From: Natranaerofaba carboxydovora
GTDB taxonomy: Bacteria > Bacillota > Natranaerobiia > Natranaerobiales > Natranaerofabaceae
Length of the DNA stretch: 64,000 nt
Reading direction: 5' to 3'
Assembly: GCF_022539405.1 (NCBI RefSeq)
Contig: NZ_CP054394.1
Span: forward strand, 126,501 to 190,500
Positions 8,245-15,060 of this stretch are shown here, in pieces. The translations under genes and the position numbers were made by a program. The notes under the pieces are model-generated. The model had not been told where the DNA came from. It did no database searches and saw nothing but the letters and a program-made list of their open reading frames with translations. Numbering within the stretch: position 1 is the stretch's first letter; each line of letters begins with the position of its first letter.

Positions 8245-9348
8245 TTAGGCTGTTTTTCTTTTTCTTTTGATAAGATCTGTAAAAGCCTCAAGTCTTGTTA
8301 CAGTACCTGCTTCACCTGTCTGTTCATCAAATATCATTGACAAAACAGGAAGATTAAAGTCTTCGCTTACTATAGGGAAAACACTTTGAGCTGTAGTTTC
8401 TGGCATACAGGTAAAGGGGGCAACATGAATAATACCATCATAACCTTCGCCTGCGTATATCACTGCTTCTCCTATGGATTCTCTTCCGTGTCCACCGACA
8501 AAGTGTTTGATGTATGGTTTTGCTTTTTCTTCGATTTTCTTTTTCTTTTGTTTATATTTTTGCCTGCCAAGCGGATGAATGTTTTGGCTGACCCACTCAC
8601 TCAAATACACACTTCTTTTGACTTCACATCCCATTTCACCAAGTCTTTTCTCAATATCAAAATTAGCAAAAGATTCGAGAACCATGTATATTTCTCCAAC
8701 AATAGCTACTTGAACAGGATTCTTTGGTCTTGGGGCCAGGCTTAGATTGTCTATTCTGTGGTCAATTTCTTCTTTGACTTGATATATTTTATTTAAATCC
8801 TCTTCTTTATCAACCATTTTTACTATTTGATCTTTAATATTATCGCAACCATCTTTGTTTTTAGAACTTATAATTTCATATGGACGAGTCTTGCTTAATT
8901 TTTTGTCTAGGTAATCTAACACATGCATTTTTGCCCAGGCTTTTTGAAGCGCTGTTTTCGTGTTTTTTATAGAAGAGCCATTTTTTACTTTCCATATTTT
9001 TGATAGCATATCACTAATACTTACCACCGGAGGATCAATAATAACTGCATCAATATCATATCCTAGGTCATTAAGTATCTCTTTTTGGATGTGTCCGTAT
9101 AAACCAAATCGACAAGGGCCACCGCCACCCGCCATAAAAATTGTATCTGCTCCCTTCTCAGCTGCCTCAATAAAATTGCCAAGGGTTACTTTTAAAGGGA
9201 AACAGGCGAATTCAGGGGCATAGGTAGTACCTAGTTCTAGGGTTCTCTTTGTATTTTTTGGTGGCACAATAACTTCATGGCCCAAATTTTCAAACAGGGT
9301 TTTCCCCATGACAGATATATTGCCCATGTGTGGGAAAGCTATCTTCAT
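8245..9348 (-). CDS. 2-hydroxyacyl-CoA dehydratase-related protein
   Basis: A 367-residue protein of the HgdB/DUF2229-related group. Cysteines occur in APEFACFPLK, GGGGPCRFGLYG and PFTCMPETTA, placed as Fe-S ligands in the family. It ends with the DEQTGEAGTVTRLEAFTDL motif, which the upstream partner also has in similar form. Relatives form Fe-S subunits activated by a BadF/HgdC ATPase through low-potential electrons; no such ATPase is encoded in the window. The ATG overlaps the upstream stop by one base (TAATG), so the two are translationally coupled. The reaction is unknown. Confidence 0.75.
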   Translation of the reverse strand: MKIAFPHMGNISVMGKTLFENLGHEVIVPPKNTKRTLELGTTYAPEFACFPLKVTLGNFIEAAEKGADTIFMAGGGGPCRFGLYGHIQKEILNDLGYDIDAVIIDPPVVSISDMLSKIWKVKNGSSIKNTKTALQKAWAKMHVLDYLDKKLSKTRPYEIISSKNKDGCDNIKDQIVKMVDKEEDLNKIYQVKEEIDHRIDNLSLAPRPKNPVQVAIVGEIYMVLESFANFDIEKRLGEMGCEVKRSVYLSEWVSQNIHPLGRQKYKQKKKKIEEKAKPYIKHFVGGHGRESIGEAVIYAGEGYDGIIHVAPFTCMPETTAQSVFPIVSEDFNLPVLSMIFDEQTGEAGTVTRLEAFTDLIKRKRKTA

Positions 9349-10277
9349 TAGTTAGTAATCCTCCTTTCTAGAAGGTCCATAAATGCTTCTAGTCTTGTAA
9401 ACATACCAGCTTCCCCTGTATGTTCATCGAGGGTAAGGGTAAGATTAGGTATAGAACTTATTTGTTTTACTTTTCTTTCGATTAATTCACATACTATGGA
9501 ATCAGGCCCACAACCAAAAGTGATAACCTGCACAATTCCGTCTACAAATCCATTGTTTGCTAAGTAAAGAGCACTCCCAAACAATCTTCTGTTTAAGGTC
9601 CAGTATAACTTTTTGTCAATATGTTTGTTACCTTCATCGATATCTTTGTTACCTATCATATTAGAGGTGATTATATCATAACCTGCTCCTTCGATTTTCT
9701 TTTGTATGCCGATTCCTGTAATTTCGTCGTTAATTATATAATCGCGGCCGATAAGGGCGATCTTTTTGTTATCTTTATTTAACTTATCTTTTAGCTCTGC
9801 CTGTTGGTTTTTAATAGTTTGTTTATGTTTAAGGCTTGCTTTCAGAAATGCCTTGTAACATTTTATGTAAGGTATATTGAGTTGATTACCAACTTCTAGG
9901 GCAGCACTTTTCCAGGTTTCTTTGTTATTATAATTTATTGTAGGAACAATTAAAGGTGGAAGATCTGAAATATTTTGCTCAACTGTATCTGGCAGCCCCA
10001 TAAACCTTGGACACAAAAATTCTTTTTTATTTATACTAACCAACCTGGGTACAAATATATAGTCTACTTTGTCAGCTAATTCTAATACATGTCCGTAATA
10101 AAACTTAACTGGCAAACATGTTTCAGACAAAGCAAGCTTAGTCCCTTCATTTAGGACTTCTTTATTAGAAGGACCTGTAACCTTTACTTTAAAACCTAAT
10201 TCTTCAAAAAAAGTTACCCAACCATCATTAAACAAATGAAAAAATAAGCCTCTTGGTATTCCTATTACGGTATTAAT
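9348..10277 (-). CDS. acyl-CoA dehydratase activase-related protein (DUF2229)
   Basis: Partner of the downstream gene. It carries the family core EELGFKV, ETCLPVKFYYGH, FGCGPDSIVCELI and a C-terminal DEHTGEAG motif. From the first in-frame ATG (10235) it would lack the family's N-terminus, but the same frame upstream encodes VIGIPRGLFFHL, matching the usual IPRGL start. The best initiator there is ATT at 10277, nine bases after GGAGG at 10287-10291. An ATG at 10285 is in another frame and stops after six codons. Either an ATT start or a frameshift is implied. It diverges from cooS across 167 bases. Confidence 0.7.
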   Translation of the reverse strand: MNTVIGIPRGLFFHLFNDGWVTFFEELGFKVKVTGPSNKEVLNEGTKLALSETCLPVKFYYGHVLELADKVDYIFVPRLVSINKKEFLCPRFMGLPDTVEQNISDLPPLIVPTINYNNKETWKSAALEVGNQLNIPYIKCYKAFLKASLKHKQTIKNQQAELKDKLNKDNKKIALIGRDYIINDEITGIGIQKKIEGAGYDIITSNMIGNKDIDEGNKHIDKKLYWTLNRRLFGSALYLANNGFVDGIVQVITFGCGPDSIVCELIERKVKQISSIPNLTLTLDEHTGEAGMFTRLEAFMDLLERRITN

Positions 10278-10444
10278 TTTATCATACCTCCAAGTTTAGT
10301 TGAAACACTTTGTTAAATTATATCTCATTTATCACAAAATAACTACTTCTATAAAGTTGTGGAATTTCCTTTGTATAATTTTATAAAAAGTAATCAGATT
10401 TAACATACTAAAAAAGTAAGTAAATATGACAAGGAGGTAATTCT

Positions 10445-12373
10445 ATGATAAAATCCAAAAATATGGTACATAGAAAAGATGGCAGAATTAGTGTCCATGA
10501 TTCTGTGCAGGAGATGTATGAGAAGCTTTCTAAGGAAGGTCTTACTAACACCTTTGATAGATTTGACCCTATGGAAAGGATAAGGTGTAATTACTGCAGG
10601 CAAGGTATAAGCTGTCAGTTATGTACGAATGGCCCCTGTAGAATTTCTGACAAAGCTGACGTGGAGCTAGGGGTTTGTGGAATTGACAGAAATGCTATGT
10701 CCATGAGAGATATGCTTCTTAGAAATGTGATGGGAGCTTCAACTTATGCTCACCATGCTTATGAAGCTTTTAGGACCTTGAAGTCAACTGCCAATGGGAA
10801 AACACCTTATGAGATAAAGGACACAGACAAACTATACAATCTGGCAGAAATCTTTGGCCTTAATACTTCAGGCTCAAAAGAAGATGTGGCTGTTAGATTG
10901 GCTGAATTTTTCATGGAAGAATTGCATCATGATTATGATAGACCAAGTGAAGTTGTAGAGAAATTTGCCCTAAGGTATAGGAAGATAAAGTGGAGAGATC
11001 TAGGTATTTATCCAGCAGGATTGATGCATGAGATAAAAGATGCTACAGCTAGCTGTTTGACAAATGTTGACGGGGATCATGTGTCTATGGCAAAGAAAGC
11101 TATGAGGCTTGGAATTGCTACTATATATGGGGCACAGCTTGGATTAGAGATGGTTCAGGATATAATGTTTGGAACTCCCATGCCTCATGAGGTTGACGTG
11201 GACTTTGGGATAATGGATCCTGATTACGTTAATCTAGTGTTTAATGGCCATGAACCCTGGATGGGTGCTGCAGCAATAAAAGCTGCCAAAGACCCAAAGA
11301 ATCAGCAAAAAGCTAAAGATGCAGGTGCCAAAGGAATAAGAGTTGTTGGTTCTATAGAAACTGGGCAGGAACTGCTTCAAAGATTTCCTATGGATGATGT
11401 TTTTGTAGGACATATTGGAAACTGGCTAGCCATTGAGCCCCTCCTTGCAACGGGTACTGTAGACGTATTTGCTATGGATGAGAACTGCTCTCCACCTGCT
11501 CTTAAACCTTATGCGGATAAATACCAGGTGACCCTTGTGGCAGTCTCTGATTTGGTTAGAATGCCCGGTGTGGAAAAGATATTAGATTATAAGCCTCCAG
11601 AAGTAGCCCAGATGGCCCAGCAGTTAATTGATTGGGGTATTGAAAATTTCCAAAAAAGAAAAGATACAGTGACTCCTCATGTTCCAAATAAAGTGACAAA
11701 GGCTACAGCAGGTTTTTCTAGTGAAGCTGTGTTAAATGTCCTTGGTGGATCAATTGATCCACTGCTAGATGTGATTAAAGAAGGTCACATAAAAGGAATT
11801 GTAGCTATAGTAAACTGTACGACCCTTTCGAACGGACCTCACGACTATATGACTGTTAATCTGGTTAAAGAGCTAATTAAAAAAGATATACTTGTAATTG
11901 CAGGTGGATGTGGATGTCATGGACTAGAAGTAGCAGGATTAACGAATACAGAGGCTATAAACCAGGCTGGTGAAGGGCTAAAAGCTGTCTGCAACAAACT
12001 TAATATACCTCCTGTCTTGCCCTTTGGAACATGTACAGATACCGGTAGGATTTCAATGCTTGTGACACATATAGCTGATGCTTTGGACGTTGATGTTTCT
12101 GATCTACCAATTGCTGTGAGTGCTCCTCAGTATTTAGAACAAAAGGCTACAATAGATGGAGTGTTTGCTCTAGCTTATGGGACATTAACACATCTATCTC
12201 CAACCCCTCAGGTCACTGGTGCACCTGACCTGGTAGAACTTCTCACTGATCAAGTAGAAGGACTTACAGGCGGAAAGATTATGCTTGGCGACGAACCTAC
12301 TGAAGCGGCCAAGAAGATAGCTTCGCATATTAATAGCAAACGGGAAAAACTTTTGGCTCCACAGGGAAGTTAG
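10445..12373 (+). CDS. cooS: atypical anaerobic CO dehydrogenase catalytic subunit (CooS family)
   Basis: A 642-residue CooS-type protein. C-cluster ligands His269, Cys348, Cys458, Cys489 and Cys530 and the acid-base Lys567 are recognisable. The position normally Cys in CTGNE is Glu305 in ETGQE. The N-terminal cluster region is also rearranged: C48/C51 form CNYC, C57, C60, C65 and C78 match the B-cluster, and the second D-cluster cysteine is Ser56. The scaffold is clear, but CO oxidation is doubtful. Carboxydothermus CODH-V, as I recall, is a divergent member whose active site resembles hybrid-cluster protein. No cooC, cooF or ACS gene is adjacent. The ATG follows AAGGAGGT. Confidence 0.85.
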   Translation: MIKSKNMVHRKDGRISVHDSVQEMYEKLSKEGLTNTFDRFDPMERIRCNYCRQGISCQLCTNGPCRISDKADVELGVCGIDRNAMSMRDMLLRNVMGASTYAHHAYEAFRTLKSTANGKTPYEIKDTDKLYNLAEIFGLNTSGSKEDVAVRLAEFFMEELHHDYDRPSEVVEKFALRYRKIKWRDLGIYPAGLMHEIKDATASCLTNVDGDHVSMAKKAMRLGIATIYGAQLGLEMVQDIMFGTPMPHEVDVDFGIMDPDYVNLVFNGHEPWMGAAAIKAAKDPKNQQKAKDAGAKGIRVVGSIETGQELLQRFPMDDVFVGHIGNWLAIEPLLATGTVDVFAMDENCSPPALKPYADKYQVTLVAVSDLVRMPGVEKILDYKPPEVAQMAQQLIDWGIENFQKRKDTVTPHVPNKVTKATAGFSSEAVLNVLGGSIDPLLDVIKEGHIKGIVAIVNCTTLSNGPHDYMTVNLVKELIKKDILVIAGGCGCHGLEVAGLTNTEAINQAGEGLKAVCNKLNIPPVLPFGTCTDTGRISMLVTHIADALDVDVSDLPIAVSAPQYLEQKATIDGVFALAYGTLTHLSPTPQVTGAPDLVELLTDQVEGLTGGKIMLGDEPTEAAKKIASHINSKREKLLAPQGS

Positions 12374-12437
12374 TTTCTCCGTGAGAAGTTAGCCTCAACA
12401 GATATTAGATAATTTTAATAGTAAGATAATAAACTTC

Positions 12438-12466
12438 AGCCCCCCTGTTGGGGGCTAAATTGTTTA
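12438..12466 (+). terminator. probable terminator after cooS
   Basis: AGCCCCC and GGGGGCT form a G/C-rich hairpin with a short loop. The downstream tract is only moderately T-rich (AAATTGTTTATTTT). Confidence 0.6.
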
Positions 12467-12473
12467 TTTTGAT

Positions 12474-12528
12474 GATTCTACTGCAAAAAGTCATATGAGC
12501 ATGTGAGTAGACTTTTTGCGGTAGAATC
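12474..12528. repeat. GATTC inverted-repeat element, short copy
   Basis: GATTCTACTGCAAAAAGTC and GACTTTTTGCGGTAGAATC are 19-bp terminal inverted repeats with one mismatch, separated by 17 bases. Related ends bound the elements at 34361-34521 and 56306-56525, and the right end recurs near 60074-60092. The bases AATTTTAGTTAA follow the right end here and, nearly identically, at 56306-56525. The element lies between cooS and the DUF2062 gene. Confidence 0.75.
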
Positions 12529-12606
12529 AATTTTAGTTAAACTTCAAAAATTAATTAACAAGTGGTAGAATGTTATACAGGCATATAATATAGTAGTGGT
12601 GATCTA

Positions 12607-13128
12607 ATGGTTAATAGAATAAATGACCTTAAAAATAGAATAATCAACATAATGAGTATGACCGCTACGCCTCAAAAAATAGCAATAGCAGCAGCTATCG
12701 CAGTTTTTTGGAATTTCATCCCTTCTTTAGGAGTAGGGCCTATCTTGACTTTTATGGCAGCTAAGCTATTAAAAGGGAATGTTGTAGCTGCGGTAACCTT
12801 AAATATTGGAACAGGTTTTTTTATACCACTCTTTTATACCTTGAATTTGATTACAGGCAGAGCTATTACCGGAAGGTCTGCTAATAATAATGCTTCGAGT
12901 CCGGGTGAGGGAGAGTATGTGGATTTAGACACTTTTTCTATAGATAGAATAAGAGAACTTTTTGAAGCACCAAAAGGTGTGATTTTGGATACAGTTCAAA
13001 CATTATCTTATGATTTTGTTATTGGTTCTGTTATTAATGCTTTTGTTGCCGGGGGCTTTTTATATATTTTATTTTTATTTATTCTTAAAAGAAGAGAAGC
13101 TAACAAAAAACAAAATATGGATGGATGA
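12607..13128 (+). CDS. DUF2062 family membrane protein
   Basis: A 173-residue protein with membrane helices at about residues 24-75 and 135-160. The segment IAVFWNFIPSLGVGPILTF is typical of DUF2062. The part between helices is hydrophilic. The family is widespread and of unknown molecular function, sometimes linked to envelope glycosyltransferases. The ATG at 12607 follows GGTGATC. The next gene, a B12 radical SAM protein, starts 55 bases later, so they may share a transcript. Confidence 0.75.
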   Translation: MVNRINDLKNRIINIMSMTATPQKIAIAAAIAVFWNFIPSLGVGPILTFMAAKLLKGNVVAAVTLNIGTGFFIPLFYTLNLITGRAITGRSANNNASSPGEGEYVDLDTFSIDRIRELFEAPKGVILDTVQTLSYDFVIGSVINAFVAGGFLYILFLFILKRREANKKQNMDG

Positions 13129-13183
13129 TATTTGGATTTTATGATAATTTTTAAGTAAGACATTGAAAGGGGATGAAAGGAAA

Positions 13184-14557
13184 TTGAAAATTACTCTAAT
13201 TGAGCCAAAGTCACCGGGAGTGCACGTGTACAGCAGGGTGATGTTACCCAGGTTAGGGCTTCCGTTGATTGGAACAATTTTAAGAGATTTGGGCCATGAT
13301 GTTAAGTTATTTGTAGAAGAGATTGAGCAGGTTGATATGGAAAGGGTCAAAGAATCAGATCTAATAGGCTTTTCGTCAACAACTTCCACTGCACCTAGAG
13401 CATATCGCTGGTGTGATGAGATTAAATCAATTAATCCTGAAATACCAATTGTTATTGGAGGAGCCCATGTAAGTTTTTTGGTAGAAGAGGCATTAGAACA
13501 TGCTGATTACTGTGTTATGGGAGAAGGTGAGGCTCCAATACAGCAGTTGGTTAAAGCGTTGGAAAATAATGAAAAACCAGTTGATATTCCAGGGCTTGCG
13601 TATAAAGATGAAAAAGGTGAAATACATAAGCCAGATAGAGCAGCCTTTGCTGAAGTTAATAACTTTCCCCATCCTGATCTGAATTTAATAGAAGGCAGCG
13701 AGAAGATGAGTATTAAGCCTGTGATTGGTTCAAGGGGATGTCCTTATGGATGTAATTTTTGTTCGGTGATCCAGATGTTTGGTCGAAAATACAGGTTCTG
13801 TGATATTGATGGTGTGATAGATCAATTAGAAAATACCTCGGCAAGGCATGTATTTTTCTACGATGATAATTTTGCAGCTAATGTAGAGAGAACCAAGGAA
13901 ATGCTTAGGGAAATGATTAGAAGACAGATTAAAGTTAGCTGGTCTGCTCAGGTTAGGGTTGATATAGCTAAGGATCCGGAGCTTTTGGATTTAATGAGAG
14001 ATGCGGGCGCTAGCATGGTTTATATAGGTTTTGAAAGTGTCAACCCGGAAACATTAAAAGAATACAAGAAAGGCCTAGAAATTGAACAAACGATAGAAGG
14101 TATTAAAGCAATTAGAGAAAGAGGTATTATGATTCACGGAATGTTTGTAATAGGTGGAGATAATGATGACATAAATAGCCCTAAGAAAACTGTAGACTTT
14201 GCCTTGGAGCATAAGATAGACACTATTCAGTTATTGACGTTAACTCCACTGCCTGGGACACCCTTTTTCGAACAATTAAAAGAACAGAACAGATTAATAA
14301 ACACCGACTGGGAGTATTATGATGGACATCATGTGGTTCATATGCCAGCCAAAATGACCCCTTATGAACTACAGGTTCAGCTTATGAAGCAGATGGCCAG
14401 GTTTTATTCACTTAAGCGCTGTATGCAGGTGGCATGTCGTTTGAACTTGATAAGATTATTTTTTAGGTTTTATGGATTCAGGACTGTAAAAAGATGGATA
14501 TCTGATAAAACCAGCCAGGACTATGTTCAGTATTTGAAGGAGAGTTATTCTACTTAA
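13184..14557 (+). CDS. cobalamin-binding radical SAM enzyme, type 2
   Basis: A class B radical SAM protein of about 457 residues. The N-terminal B12-binding domain runs from KITLIEPKSPGVHV to about residue 140 and includes the GGAHVSF segment. The barrel carries SRGCPYGCNFCSV with the CxxxCxxC cluster motif. A helical C-terminal part follows. It is clearly distinct from the two HpnR-like copies at 5476 and 26442. The frame opens at a TTG at 13163, but the TTG at 13184 gives the usual family N-terminus and follows AAAGG. The substrate is unknown; methylation or ring closure of a lipid or cofactor would fit the class. Confidence 0.8.
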   Translation: MKITLIEPKSPGVHVYSRVMLPRLGLPLIGTILRDLGHDVKLFVEEIEQVDMERVKESDLIGFSSTTSTAPRAYRWCDEIKSINPEIPIVIGGAHVSFLVEEALEHADYCVMGEGEAPIQQLVKALENNEKPVDIPGLAYKDEKGEIHKPDRAAFAEVNNFPHPDLNLIEGSEKMSIKPVIGSRGCPYGCNFCSVIQMFGRKYRFCDIDGVIDQLENTSARHVFFYDDNFAANVERTKEMLREMIRRQIKVSWSAQVRVDIAKDPELLDLMRDAGASMVYIGFESVNPETLKEYKKGLEIEQTIEGIKAIRERGIMIHGMFVIGGDNDDINSPKKTVDFALEHKIDTIQLLTLTPLPGTPFFEQLKEQNRLINTDWEYYDGHHVVHMPAKMTPYELQVQLMKQMARFYSLKRCMQVACRLNLIRLFFRFYGFRTVKRWISDKTSQDYVQYLKESYST

Positions 14558-14611
14558 TAATTTTATACACATACCAAAACTTACTTTGTTTGCAAAGGTC
14601 TATTCCGCATT

Positions 14612-14655
14612 AATAGGCAGACGGGGATGTTTTTTCTCCGCCTGCCTATTTTTAA
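14612..14655 (+). terminator. terminator after the type 2 radical SAM gene
   Basis: AATAGGCAG-A-CGGGG pairs with CTCCG-CCTGCCTATT across a T-rich loop and is followed by TTTTAAT. Confidence 0.75.
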
Positions 14656-14866
14656 TATTTTTACCTTATTGTTTTTTTAAAGATGTCCTTCTCAGCGCCA
14701 CATTATCGGTAGTCCTTTAGTACTATTTTATAATTATCAAATTATCAGAAAAAGCTTTGAAGGATAATACTTATTAAAAAAAGAACAACTATATATTAAT
14801 ACAAATTGTAATAGGAACAAAACTAAAAGAATTTTTTTTGAATACTTAATAACTAAAGAAAAAGGA

Positions 14867-15016
14867 ATGTGGGGGTTATCTTTAATAGTAGCATTCCTAA
14901 TAATATTTAGCTTTTTAATAACTGCAGATTTCCTAATAATAGCTAGAATGAGTTTAGTTTTGTTGTTAACTTTTGTTATAACTTATTACTTTAATTGGTT
15001 TAGAAAGAAAGGTTAA
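14867..15016 (+). CDS. possible 49-residue membrane protein
   Basis: A short frame ATG-TAA encodes two strongly hydrophobic segments (GLSLIVAFLIIFSFLITA and MSLVLLLTFVITYYF) followed by a basic end, FRKKG. That is a credible two-helix membrane protein with an inside-facing tail. The frame stays open upstream to about 14768 without a standard start codon. The only ribosome-like site, AAAGG, touches the ATG, so the start is doubtful. It lies 44 bases before the c-di-GMP gene, which itself lacks membrane segments. The rest of 14656-14866 is A/T-rich with nothing recognisable. Confidence 0.3.
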   Translation: MWGLSLIVAFLIIFSFLITADFLIIARMSLVLLLTFVITYYFNWFRKKG

Positions 15017-15060
15017 ATGAACAAAACTGTTTGATGTTATTTCTAGAGGGGGGACATCGA

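Noticed and set aside
8137-8340. Plus-strand frame with acidic first half (REKENFSIDGDIVEKC)
   Set aside because: It has a ribosome-like GGGGGAA but no properly spaced ATG, GTG or TTG, and its second half is antisense to the 3' end of the convergent gene at 8245. It could be a gene remnant, but I cannot support it.
10445-12373. Calling the locus a Wood-Ljungdahl CODH/ACS or CO-oxidation operon
   Set aside because: No ACS, cooC, cooF or hydrogenase gene is adjacent, and a C-cluster cysteine is replaced by Glu.
13163-13183. TTG start at 13163 for the type 2 B12 radical SAM gene
   Set aside because: It adds seven charged residues before the standard B12-domain start and has no ribosome site; TTG 13184 fits better.
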